Shown: positions 1 to 11,539 of the stretch, piece by piece
Position numbering within the stretch: position 1 is the stretch's first letter
Layout of the letters: every line of letters begins with the position of its first letter
Assembly: GCA_029721515.1 (NCBI GenBank)
Contig: CM056561.1
Coordinates: forward strand, 7,712,001 to 7,776,000
Length of the DNA stretch: 64,000 bases
From: Synanceia verrucosa
Lineage: Eukaryota; Chordata; Actinopteri; Perciformes; Synanceiidae
Direction: 5' to 3'
The notes under the pieces: model-generated
Told to the model about the DNA's origin: nothing
What the model saw: the letters and a program-made list of their open reading frames with translations, nothing else
Database searches by the model: none
Made by a program: the position numbers and the translations under genes

Positions 1-4
1 TCAG

Positions 5-3000
5 GAGCTCCTGGCTCATGGCATCTCCAACACTGTGTCTTCTTTTTTCACCTGCTTCCCCAGCTCAGCCACTCTTGCAACTACTAATATACTTGAGAGT
101 GCTGGAGGATACACACAGGTAGCGTACACAATATGCAGCAAGTTCTGAGTCATGCTTACAAGCCATTGGTAAGGTCATACCAAAGGGAAGAAAGTGAAAG
201 ACCCTATTCATCACTCTCAAATTGATCGAAAGGTCATTTTAATATAAAATGAACTAAAAACTACATGTAGGTTATTGTGTTTACAATGCTTTAAACTGTA
301 TGCAGCAGGCATGTACTGTATATTCAAACATGCTCAACAGAGGAATAAAAATTTTATTTATTTTTTTTGTTCAGTTGTATACATACTGTATGTGTATGCA
401 CCTAGTTGAAAATGATGAAAAGAATTTGCTTGCATTTTAAACTTCCATATTATGAATACAGAAAATGCACCAAAAAAATGTAGCAAAGTGTATGAAACAC
501 ATTTGTATTTGCAGTAAAGGATGTGTGTTCTGTCCCGCAGCTCTCCGGTTTGTTCACAAGTGTGGTTGTTCTGATTGTCCTGCTGCTGATAGGACCGCTG
601 TTCTACTTCCTACCAAAGGTGTGTTTATTTTTTATGCGATTGTATCTGAACAAGAATGATAGAAAAAGGAGGGAATGTTCACTCATCTCATCCTTTTATC
701 TCTATCCCCAGGCGGTCTTGGCATGCATCAACGTCACCAGCCTCAGGCAGATGTTCCTGCAGTTCCAGGACCTACCTGAACTGTGGAGAATCAGCAAGAT
801 TGACTTTGTAAGGCAATAGATTGCTACAGCAATATAAGACATGAACATAAGTATATATTCTTCAATATGGTCCCTATGCATTATAATACAATGCAAGGGA
901 ATGAAAGGAAGTTGCCTAATTAGCTCCCTAGTTACCATTAGGTCAACGACTGACCCATAAAGCACAGCTAATTGGGGTTTTCAGTCTCTTCACATATTGG
1001 TTCATGTTATCCTGCTCAGGCTGTGGTCATTTGCGAAGTGTTAATTCACCTCATCTCACATATGCGTACAGAAACAATTTACCGCTCTAATTTAGACTTA
1101 AATTAGCACTTGAAACTGCACTTCCAGTGATTATTTGTAACATGTGTTGTGAGAGTTCACACAGGTTTCTATACAGTCTGATAAGTTAAGCTAAGCTAAT
1201 AAGTTGATGTGTTAAATAATAACTGTTGTGTCACAGCTGTAAGGTTATTTGAACACTCTTCCAGCCAATGATATTGTTATATCCTGACATGACCGTGTTC
1301 TATCCTGGCTTGTGTAGATGGTTTGGGTGGTAACCTGGCTCTCTGTAGTGGTACTCAATGTGGATCTTGGCCTAGCTATCGGTGTGGTTTTCTCTATGAT
1401 GACCGTCATCTGCCGCACACAAAGGTACATTTTCCTTTCCTTCTGCACCAGTACTATGATGCATCCAGCTAGGATTCTTGCCAATTACTCTATTGTAATA
1501 AATACAACATCTGAGACCCGAACTGAATATTTCACTGATTTGCTGCTAAAGTATGTCTGAGAGGGATTATAAAGCTTGAGGAAAAAAAAAACAAAAACAA
1601 ATAAAAGTCAACAAGGACATAGTGAGCATTCAAGCTGCACTGAAGCTTTGAACTAAAATTCATTATAGACAATCACTGCATACTTTTCAGGTTATGTAGG
1701 CAGAAGTTATTATGTGTTATATGATCGACCCATATTTCCAACAGGGCTGGCTGTTCAGTGCTTGGTCGGGCCAGCAACACAGAAATTTACAGACCTCTGG
1801 AGAAGCACAGCAAGGTGAAACAATGACTTCACACTTGTTTAGTTTTTAAATGAATATTAAAGCAGTTTCTCGTATTAAACTTGATGTGTATGATATTCAT
1901 AATCTCCATGATGGTACAGTGGAGAATGAAGGTGGGATGATCTTGTTTTCCTTTTAGTGCTATGAGATACCTGGAGTGAAAATCCTGACTTACAATGGGC
2001 CTATTTACTACGGCAACCGCAGCTTCTTCAGGGAAGAGATGAGCAGGCTGCTGGGCCTGACGCCAGAGAAGATCCGCAGCCGGGAGAAAGCCAGGAAAGC
2101 CCTGGAAAAAAGGGAGAGAGAGGCCACCGTTAACACTGTGGTACTATAATCTCTGAATGAGTTCTAAAAGATATTCAGTTCACACTGTAAAATGTAATTT
2201 CAGTGTTACTGTTTTTCTCCTTCCTCATGTTTAGGAGAGAGGCATTGCAAACACATCATTTTCTTCAGAAAATGAGTTCTTTAAATCTGGTATGTAATCA
2301 AAACTACTTTTGGTAAAACTACTTTATTCTGTGTGGCTGACACTAAAAATGTATAGTTTTTAAAATAAGCACATCTACAACAATAATCTGGCCATTTCAG
2401 ATGACCTAAATTGGTCTATTTACATTTTTGCAGACGTGCAAATAATTTCAAGCTTTCCTTTCACTTTCTTATTTCCTTTACGTAGAAACATCTGAGAGTG
2501 ACGTTCAGGCAGTGTTAATCGATTGCAGCAGTGTGACATTTGTTGATGTCGCTGGAGCAAGACTCTTCACACAGGTTAGTCTACTAAGGCGAGACATTAT
2601 GCTTCAAACTTCACTATGTAAGGCTCCCTCCATTTCTCTGTGCATTGTGTCAATGTGACTCATTTCTTTTGGGTTTTTGCAGATGTGTACCGAATGCCAG
2701 AAGGTTGGAGTTCATGTATATTTGGCAAACTGCAATGGTAAGGCCCATTTCCTAATAGTATCATATATTCTATTCTCAAATTATTCTCTTGCATACAGTT
2801 AATACAATGTTTTCTATCCCCTTAGAGAGTGTCTTAAAGATCTTGACGTCAAGTGGTTTAATGACCTATATGAACCCTCAACATATTTTTGTTACCGTTC
2901 ATGATGCAGTGATGTATATTCAACAGCAGAAGGTAATCTAGACATTTCACTAATACAGAAATATTGTTTCATAATTACATTGTCCTAAACAAATGATTCT

Positions 3001-3059
3001 ACATCTGTTGTGTACCACAGGAAAAACCTCGAGAGAACACCACAACTGTTTGGGTATGA
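5..3059 (+). CDS. slc26a10: SLC26 anion transporter, SLC26A10-like, C-terminal 330 residues (5' part outside window)
   Basis: Membrane anion exchanger family member. Eleven coding exons join in one frame: 5-118, 541-618, 712-807, 1318-1424, 1745-1814, 1958-2140, 2235-2289, 2486-2574, 2683-2737, 2826-2932 and 3021-3059 (TGA). All have AG/GT borders. The first exon may start at base 5 after a TCAG acceptor, or be read from CAG at base 2. The fragment opens with the SLC26 motif ELLAHGISN, then SATLATTNILESAGG, then hydrophobic transmembrane helices (residues about 40-65 and 97-130). A STAS domain fills residues about 156-318, with the conserved IDCSSVTFVDVAGA strand-loop. The stretch AVLACINVTSLRQMF followed by DLPELWRIS is closer to SLC26A10 than to A6 or A3 as I remember them, and adjacency to b4galnt1 agrees. 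The human gene is regarded as degenerate; here every exon is open. The cargo cannot be told from sequence. Confidence 0.9.
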
Positions 3060-3369
3060 GCCAGGAGGACAGTGATGAGTCATGCTCCTGTTGAGTGTGT
3101 GGAAAGGCAGAGGGCAATAGGACATCTTCTTTTTATTTTATAGAGACTAGATGTGTCTCAGCTGTACAGCAATGCTCCAGCATTGTTCTCGACTTCACTA
3201 GTGTTTCAAAGAAGCAGTAGCCTGTTGTAGCACTGTGTTGTGAATTACAATAATAATTACATTGCAGTGTTAATAGTTTTTTCAGAAATTGTACTCATTT
3301 CTGACTCAATCTCATAAATGGTCATAAATCAAGATGTAAATCAAGCAGATATTCAGTTTATAAATAGAA

Positions 3370-3679
3370 AATAAAACATGTATTTTTTGACTTCTGAGTA
3401 TAAAACTGTTTATGGCGTATGTTGGAATATTAGCATAGTAGTATTTATTTAGTTTCTGTTTGTTTGCAATACAGAAATATAAAGTGCACTGAATATTTTG
3501 TTACATACTTGATGTATTTATGTTTTAAAATATGTGCTTGAAATGTACAGTTAATACCGATTTATACTGCTTTTAAAATGTTCTGTCTTTTAACTCCATA
3601 GAGATTGCACAGAATATTATATGAATTACTTTTGTATTTGTTAGCTACTGTGCCATTCAGTGGCCGATGGGACAATAAA
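3370..3679 (+). terminator. candidate polyadenylation signals of slc26a10
   Basis: Two AATAAA hexamers lie downstream of the slc26a10 stop, at 3370-3375 and 3674-3679. Either could end the transcript, giving a 3' UTR of about 330 or 640 bases. The choice is inferred from position only. Confidence 0.45.
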
Positions 3680-4410
3680 TATATCTCTAAAAACAGAATT
3701 TCTTGGTGAATCGAGTCATTGGGTAACTGTGCTTATTAAACATGAATCCTTTTCAGGAGGAAGCAAAGTGTGGAATGTGAAGCATGCCACTCTGTCAGAT
3801 GATGAGGAGGAGAAGAAGAGCTGTCTTTGTATTTGGTGAGGTACTGTAGACCTGTGTGTCTGCACTGAGATGTGATTTAAAAAAATAAAAACACAGGATT
3901 CAAATGAAAACAAAGACAAAGGATGTTTTTTTTGCCACAGCAAGAGGTAAAATTAGGAAAGAAAGGCCACAGGTCATCCGTTGTCAATTCTTGTCTAGTC
4001 ATAGTCATTATATGCAACTTTTTGGTCCATTGTGTCTTTTAGTTATAAGATGTTAAATATGGTTTTAAGAGGATGTAAAATGCATCACAGTAATTAGAAG
4101 TGAAGTCCTTCCTCACCAGCATGCTGCCCTCTGCTGTCTGATAGTTAAAGGTTCCCCTCTTCTCTTCATAATCATGTTACCTTGACCTGATAAAACTATG
4201 TGCAGCCTGAGTTCAAAACCAGGACGAAAAAAGGAAAAAAACAAAAAAAAAACTAATTATTTCCTTGCTTGATGTTGGATAGCCAAGTTATTAATTTTTT
4301 TCAGTGCATATTTCAAAGAGGCCTCTAGACACTGTACCCTTTGGGTTTTCCCTTTAAAGCTCAAGGAGTGTTTCGCTAATTGGCAGGAAGTAGTCCACTT
4401 CAATTAGAAC

Positions 4411-4560
4411 ATGGTACACAAGGCTCTGGCCAGATATTTACTTAGCCAGATTCTACCAGCAGACCTACTAACAAACGCACAAAAAGTAACCTGCAAACTC
4501 GTCCAGGAAGAGTCGCAATTTAATGACAAAGCTTTGATTTACCTGAAAAAGTGCTTACAG
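4411..4560 (+). CDS. unrecognised exon-like ORF, possible first coding exon
   Basis: An ATG at 4411 opens 50 codons ending KKCLQ, directly followed by a splice-donor-like CAG|GTAACA at 4558-4566. The peptide begins MVHKALARYLLSQILPADLL, is amphipathic and leucine- and lysine-rich, and reads like real protein rather than random translation. I do not recognise a family. Acceptors downstream (for example the TAG at 4923-4925 after a pyrimidine-rich run) would add only three codons before a stop, so the continuing exon is not identified. It lies between slc26a10 and b4galnt1 on the slc26a10 strand. It could be a small fish gene, a relic or chance. Confidence 0.25.
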
Positions 4561-4970
4561 GTAACATGTACATGTCCTTACAAGTATGATAGTTGGCCCA
4601 CACATTATCAAATGAAAAAAAACAAAACAAAACAATACAATACAATAAAGATAACAGATTTTAATTCAAATTATTTGGGATGAAACATCAACTAATTTCT
4701 AATTGATATACTGGAATATATTGGAAAAGACTTTAATCCAACCAAGAGCACTCACATTACTACTACTGTTACTACAATTACTATTACTGGTACTATTACT
4801 ATCTAATGATACTGATGATAATATGATCATGTGTAATAAGTTCATCATGACAAATATAATTCAAGCATAATTCAACTTGTGTTTTTTCCTCTGATCTTTT
4901 GTTTCCATCTTGTGGTGAAATCATAGTATGGCAGCTGATGACTCAAAACCAGAGCTTAAATAAGAACTCT

Positions 4971-5183
4971 TTATTTATTGTTGATTATTAACATCTTACT
5001 AACATCTTTTGCTACCAAATCAAAGTACAATTTCTCAAACTCTTTACTGGATAAAACCACATTCATGCCAGTGTTGCAAAAGATCAAAGTGGGCACAGCT
5101 CTGAAAGAAACACTGACTGTTCTCCTGTGTTTCCTACCATTATCAAAATAGGAACTGTTCGGAGTGAAGGAGGATGTTGGCAT
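4971..5183 (-). CDS. unrecognised ORF resembling a 3'-terminal coding exon
   Basis: A minus-strand frame running from about 5183 to a TAA at 4971 gives 70 residues, including the stretch RRTVSVSFRAVPTLIF and then SSKEFEKLYFDLVAKD. An AATAAA hexamer overlaps its last codons and stop, so stop and polyadenylation signal are nearly fused. An acceptor-like AG sits just upstream in the CATGAGCAG region near 5190. I do not recognise the protein and find no convincing partner exon upstream on this strand; the minus-strand ORF near 5520-5607 is open but not clearly joined. It may be the last exon of a small gene or a decayed copy. Confidence 0.25.
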   Translation of the reverse strand: MPTSSFTPNSSYFDNGRKHRRTVSVSFRAVPTLIFCNTGMNVVLSSKEFEKLYFDLVAKDVSKMLIINNK

Positions 5184-5199
5184 GACTAAAGCTGCTCAT

Positions 5200-6900
5200 G
5201 AGAGTAGACATGGTGTGGATGAGTTTGCAACCACTTATATGGGACAAACAGATTGAAATGAGAAACAGAGAGCGATATAAAGATAAATGTCAAGGAAATG
5301 GAGAATACACAGAATAATAAAAGTAAAGTGATACACTATAATTTTGAAACAAGTGCCTGGTGAAGATACATATAAATATTTGACTATTACTTTGAAATAC
5401 ATGTTGGATTTCCATTCCACTTTGTCTCCAAGGAATATGATTACAATTAAGCCTCCATAGCAAACCTAGCAATGGTGGATCGCTGACTTTTGTGCCCACA
5501 TTTTTACAGAGACCTGGCTCCATCATGGCATCGGAGCTGCACTGAACAGGTGGACAGGCGGACAAAGTACAGGACTCCTGTGGGATAAGAGGAGACTCTA
5601 TCTCCAAAGAGCACCAAGAATTATTGAGATCTAAGGAGTGCTTGCTACTCCTTCATTTGTATCATTTAAAGAGTTAAGTACACATATCAAAAGTTTAATA
5701 ATTTGTTTGTACAACACTGTGATGTTAAGACTCTATTCAGGTTGCTTGCAGAAGGACACGCTCAAAACTTGCACAAATATGGTAATCTCACAATTAATTC
5801 AAAACATCATAAACACAACTGTCATCTGAGTAACACACCATAAAGGTTCATAATTCAAGATAAGAATTTTTGTGGGTGGAGTTTTTCCATACTGACCTTT
5901 GAATTCCATAAAGTGTGTGTTGAAAGTCAGTGAGTATTGTCAGTGCAACATGTTATCACGAAGATGATTGCTCAAAAAACACCAAAACTTTTTACACTGA
6001 GTCTGTTTGTGAGTACATTTTCAGATGTGGCTTATGAAAATAAGTATAATATCATCAATAAATAAATACATATGCAAAGTAAATGTTGCATCAAGGACTA
6101 CAGATCCAACTGTGATGAGACTTTGTTGTTTTATTATAAAGTGTTGGTGGCGTTTCAATTCACGTTTCACATTAAATACATTCCATAGCTATTAACTCTA
6201 GATTAGTGATTGCAAACAGGGGTGTGAAAGTGTGAAAACTAATTTAAAAAATTAACAACAATGTAGTTACAGCTATGACAGGCTGACAGCAAAGAGACAC
6301 CTTACTCTAACTGTTTGTAGTGCAAATGAATAAAAGATAGATAAAAGGTTTAGTCGAAACATCACGGATTGCTGGATCACTAATTAAGTCTTGTATAAAT
6401 GCAGCCACATATATGTCCCATCCACCCACTGTTGGATGAATTATTAACAATTTCAGGAAGCTCATCCCAGCGAGTCAATAGGTGCTTTATGGCACAAGCG
6501 CCCATCTAGTAGGGCTGTGGTGGAGTGTTAGACAAAGTCTGACAGTGAAAGTCTACAGTATTATACAGTGTCATTTGAAGTCAGAGTACATATATAAATC
6601 ACAGTGAACTAATCACCACAGTTTCTCCTTTGTATATGTCTAGCCAGTCAAGTTGCAGTTTATATCCTGTTGGACATTTCTGTGACATTATAATAATCAG
6701 CATATTAATTACTTTTGGCCAAACAAGTTGTTTGGCAAAAATGTGTTTTATAAGCCACAGTGCCCTCGAGCTGCTGACCAGCATATTTGACAAGCAGTTC
6801 ATCCTTGAATCCAAGTGGATGGTAAAGAGGTTCTGAGACATCTTGTTGGCAAGAATGGGATAGACGTGTGGTCACAGTGACCTTGATGTTTGACCATAAA
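5200..6900. other. intergenic DNA and probable b4galnt1 3' UTR
   Basis: No supported gene. On the minus strand the b4galnt1 3' UTR must start just below 6928; the first good AATAAA on that strand is at 6130-6135 (TTTATT on the plus strand), suggesting a 3' UTR of about 800 bases. The rest is AT-rich with short uninformative ORFs. Confidence 0.4.
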
Positions 6901-6927
6901 GACAAGCGAACAGACATGTGGGGAGTT

Positions 6928-9900
6928 TCATTGACTGGTCATACACTTGAACCTGTTCTTGAAGTAGAAGACTTCCTGATGAACACTATTATCAGCACTG
7001 GATGAGGAATAGCGAAACTTGTCATAAGCCTTCTGTGTGTCTGTTTTACTCCAGGGTAGAATGATTTTTGATGCATGGTTTACGATGACATCACTACAGG
7101 AGCCAACATGAAGGGAGCCCAGAGCGTCGATGAAAAACTCTGCATAAAAAAAAAAAAATCCTTGTTGAATCAAATCTACGGTGTAACCACAACCGTACCA
7201 CGCAGAAAAAATAGGTTGTATCTGCTGTGTTCATGTATTTGATGACTGATATTACAGATTCACAGGCTCACCCAGATGACCGTGCCGTGCCAGGCGGGGG
7301 TTAAAGCCCGCCTGCTGCACCTTGTCTGTCTTCCCCATGAAGAAGTTGATGACGGCATCAGCTACCACACAGTTAGGAAATCCCTCAATGACATGGTGGT
7401 AACCATTTCTGATATGTAAACAGTCACCCTCCGCTCCCCCTTCTGCCACTGAAATGGTGTGACGATATGTCGCAGTGTAACCTGTCACCTCTCTTACTGC
7501 ACCACCGACCTGAAATCATTAAGACAGCAAAAATGTTAAGACAATTGACACACTAATTAATTAATTAATTAATTAATTCTTACAAAGATCTAAGTAGGTT
7601 TAAAACATAGTCATTTGTGGCATGGAGTAAGTGAGTAGGTCAGTTTAGTGGCATGCATCTTAGGCCACTGATTCACCATATCAGAGTGAGAAAGAAGGCA
7701 CCAGAGAAGAAGAAGCCAGAGGAAAGGAAGTTGATGATCCTTACAACACAGTCTTTGAGCAATGTAGGTGATGACATTTTACAATGAAAAAACAGTAAAA
7801 TAAAACAAATTAATCTATTTGCTATATCCACACCTGCACTCCCTGCTGCGGTGCAGAAGGTGCAGGTGTACTGAAGGAATTGCAGAATTGAAGGAGCGTC
7901 TTCTTATCTTACTGGATGAGTATGAATCATTCCCAGGAAACTGATCCTGCAGATGGCTACAGGCAGTAAACCTCAGGCAGTTAGAAAGCACTTATATCTA
8001 TTAATGAAGCTTCTAAAGAGTTTTTTCTTGTAAAGAGCAAACACTTAATAAGAAAAAACGAAAAAAAAAAGATATAAGACCAGTTGTGTAGAAATTCTTT
8101 ATCCAAACACATGTAGCCTACACGTTTCACCCTTATTTGTCAGGTGGGAAGGAGTAACGTTAGCAGTGTATTTATAGATAAAATAACATGTAACTATAAA
8201 TGCAACAGTTATCTTTTACTGTCTCCAGGCAAGCAACTCACCAGATCCAGAGTGGTCTTTTCTAAGATGTCCACCATCCTCTCTAGCTTAGTGTTTGCAG
8301 TGAAGATGAAATCGTCATCCACCCAGAGCACATACTTGGTTGTCACTTGAGACACTGCCAAGTTTCTTCCTGCAAACCAACCCTTTATGCAAGGTGAAGA
8401 TGAAAGAGGATCAGTGCATGATATGCTTGTTTATACGTACAATGTGACACTTCTTTACCTTTCCAAATGGCATGATGTAATGCTCAATGTGAGGCCCGGT
8501 CACTGGCTGAGGGTGTTCATTATCATCTGCTATCACGATGGTGACGGTGGGATAATATTGACGTATGCTGTCAATTAGGTCTTTGAGTTTGTCATAACGT
8601 AGAAAGGTCTTGGTGGCGATGCTAACAAGAGCGCTAATATTGTACTCTAAGCAAAAACAAAAGACACACATACAACAAAGACTGTGTTTGGATGTACCAT
8701 TCAAAGACCTGGCATCAGATAAAATTGGAGAACTGCTCACGAACCTCTTTGATAGCCAGAGTTGTAAAGTTTAGGTACGGTTCCATGTCCAACTTTAATG
8801 GTGAATAATGACAGATGACCTTCAGATGCAAACTGAACTGCAGAACAAAATGTGATGAAGATGAAGCTGTGCATATTTCTATTATTAACATCACTGCCAC
8901 TGCATTCTGTTTTGGTATTTATCACCAGCTCAATATATAATTCACAGATAAAAGGAACCTTGTATTGATAAATACTTCCTTAATCCATTACCATAGTGTC
9001 TATTAATAGTTTACTTATTAAATCAAATTGTTGTGTATTTATTCTGAGAATTGGGATGAAACTATAAAGTTAAACGTGTAAAACATGACATTCTATGTTT
9101 AGTATCATGATAGTATCCACATGATAACTTCACCTGTGTCTGCTGTCTTTGGATGGAAAACAGTGTTTGTATAGGTGACGAACTGCAGCTGTCTGTTCAG
9201 AGTGGAGAGAAGAGGACTAGACAGTACAATGTGCTTCTCTCCCTCTCCTTTAACAGTGACCCCGTCCACTGTAGCAGCGACATCAAACGTCCCCAGGGTT
9301 GCTGTCAAATACACCTGTTGCACCAATTTTGGAGAAAAATTAACAAAACATTTACAATTTAGACAGTAAAAGGGGTTAGGTCAAGCACAATGAAAAAACA
9401 GGATATGCAGAAAATACCACATGGTTTGATCCTTTTGCCTCTTTAAGTCCCAAACCTATAAAAAGACAACAAATATTACTGGGGATATCAAGATGGAATG
9501 ATGATGAAGCATTTTTACTAACAGACTTAAAACGCAAATGAAGCATCAAAAATAGCTGAAGTCATAATGTGTAGTGTCATGTTAGCCGTTACCAGGAATG
9601 ATGATTGTTTTGAGGGGTCGCACCTCCACGCCTTGGGTAGGATACTGAAGTGGACTATTGGCCTCAGCTACAATGAGCACATCTGCAGGATTGTAGGACC
9701 TTTACATATAGAACTTATTAGACAGGGAAGCACCTGTTTTGCTGCAACATTACTGAGAAAGTAACATAATTTATGACTTTATTTACTTCATTAATTCTAC
9801 CACACACACCTTCTTCAGTTGATGTGAGGGTTATTTGTAAAGTAAAGAGGGTGTCATATCCTGTGCAGATTGTAAAGCTGCCTGAGACAAATTTGTTATT

Positions 9901-11536
9901 TGTTATAATCGATTATACAAATACATTTAAAAAACTGACTTGACATTGCACACAGACAAGTCATATTTTGAATTTGCTCTAGTCGTCTAAATTGTCTGAA
10001 ACAAGTCACTCTTAAGTTAAACTGATGAAATCTAGTTGCCTTTCAGTTCGGACTGTGAGATTTCCACTGATATGCGGTAAATCTATTTTATGTGCCCATG
10101 AGCACGTAAGCACCAGTAGACAGGGAGGGATGCTGTTTGGCTGCAGTCAGTGCAAGGACAATGGTAGACTACGAACAATCAAGTGACTAATAAGAAGCTA
10201 TATGATGTCCAAAAACTCCCACAGTTTAAACAACCCTGTTCATATTATGTGTTATTGGTTATTTCCTGTCCCAGCTGGGTAAATTAGGTTGTGGTGAAAT
10301 CTGGACTGACTGCACCATTAATCATCCATTCATTATCTACCGCTTATCCTCATAGGGTCGCAGTGGGGGCTGGAGCCTATCCCAGCTGTCTTAGGGCGGA
10401 AGGCAGGGTACACCCTGGACAAGTTGCCACCTCATCACAGGACACATAGAGACAGACAACCACTCACACTCACTAATCACTGCTAATCACTACACCACCG
10501 TGCCGCCTGCACCATTAATCAGTCACTTTATATATAAAAAAAACTTATTTGAAGCTCATTAACATGGGTGACAAACTGGCTTTCTCATGGAGAAATTTGG
10601 CAGGGTAAATCTGATTTCTCTACACTTTGAAAGCTGAGAGAAACTTCAGGTTACAAAAGTGCACACACTTCATAACTACCAAGCAATGAGCACTGAAACT
10701 AACCCCTTGGTGTGAGCTAACTTACAGATATAGGCTGCCAAGGTTGCAGGCAAACCAAGCTAGATTAGACTTGGTTTGCCTGCTTGGTTTAGACCGGTGT
10801 GAAGGACAGTAACAACAGCAGAGCATGTCACAGCACAGCCACACTGTAAATAAGACCTTTAAACAGACAGCAATCTCAGTGTGCTGAGATGTTAACTGTG
10901 TGAGAGGTTCGCTGTCAACTGATTTTAGAATGACTGACTTGGTTTTTGACTTGAGTCTTGCCAAACTTCATTCATAATTAAACGTTGAGGCTCAACAGGC
11001 AATCCGACTCATCAGTACACAAAGGTGTGTCCACAGTAAAGAAAATTGCACTTTACCGCCTCTGAAAGCTCTTGTACTCCTGAGCTCTGTGACGCTTCAC
11101 GCCCTCAGGATCAGGATGGGACTCTAAGAACGCAAGATCAATACTGTGGGACCACACGCGTGGGAACAGCAGATCAGAGAAGGGTAGGCGGAAGGTCTCC
11201 TCATCAGCCAGACACACACATGTGTTTTGAGCCAAACGACTGTCAGGAAAAAATGGCACTGAGTGAGTTGTTAAGGATAGAACTAAGAATCCAGAGCAGA
11301 ACTTAGACATGCTGACTAATGACACACCATGCCACGTCATCCTTTACATGGTAGGCAATGTCATGATAGCCACTGATGGTGTCTTGAATTTTCCCTTCAA
11401 GGAGTTTCTTTATCAGGCCCTCCTGTCTGAGTCGCATGTCGACTCCTGAGCTGGTCCCAGGACTCCAAGCAAAAAACACGGTTAGCAGTAGTCCACTGGC
11501 CAAAAGCAGTCCAAGACATTTATAGGTGACACGCAT
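6928..11536 (-). CDS. b4galnt1: beta-1,4-N-acetylgalactosaminyltransferase 1 (GM2/GD2 synthase), complete
   Basis: Golgi type II enzyme that transfers GalNAc from UDP-GalNAc to GM3, GD3 or lactosylceramide, making GM2, GD2 and GA2. Ten coding exons in transcript order: 11536-11328, 11239-11057, 9699-9593, 9455-9418, 9314-9134, 8837-8745, 8646-8459, 8382-8242, 7509-7272 and 7139-6928. They give 529 residues against 533 in human. Residues about 7-23 form the signal anchor. Family landmarks include PLQYPTQGVEV, LNRQLQFVTY, YNISALVSIATKTFLRYD, GWFAGRNLAVSQVTTKYVLW, the metal-binding DDD at residues 355-357, INFFMGKTDKV and the C-terminal CMTSQ. An AG acceptor sits directly before the ATG, so the 5' UTR lies in an upstream exon I could not fix. 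The donor after 8745 (GTTCGT) is weak but is the only one that keeps frame. Confidence 0.96.
7553..7578. repeat. (TTAA)n simple repeat
   Basis: Six tandem TTAA/ATTA units lie just upstream (transcript sense) of the b4galnt1 exon ending at 7509, inside the intron between 7510 and 8241. Confidence 0.8.
9811..9945 (+). repeat. LINE-type 3' tail (old copy) in a b4galnt1 intron
   Basis: The stretch runs from TCAGTTGATGTGAGGGTTAT through AGATTGTAAAGC to a tail ending ACTGACTTGACA. It matches, with scattered changes, a second copy at 14970-15085. This is the widespread fish 3' tail of L2-like elements and dependent SINEs, as I remember it. It lies in the b4galnt1 intron between 9700 and 11056, antisense to the gene. 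Confidence 0.7.
10322..10509 (-). repeat. tRNA-headed SINE with GGAT tail, internally deleted
   Basis: Read on the minus strand it begins GGCGGCACGGTGGTGTAGTG, continues to GGTGTACCCTGCCTTCCGCC, CAGCTGGGATAGGCTCCAGC and AGGATAAGCGGTAGATAATG, and ends in GGATGA. The same family occurs at 48169-48496 and 48629-48727. The head resembles a Pol III A box; much of the middle, including the B-box part, is missing. It lies in the same b4galnt1 intron as the LINE tail. Confidence 0.8.
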
Positions 11537-11539
11537 CTA

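Noticed and set aside
3768..3840. Possible alternative last exon of slc26a10 after TTTTCAG
   Set aside because: In the phase left by the 2826-2932 exon it reads only a few codons before a stop, and the 3021-3059 exon already gives a good end.
5290..5607. 105-residue minus ORF
   Set aside because: Open but with a poor context, a low-complexity hydrophobic end and no convincing junction to 4971-5183.
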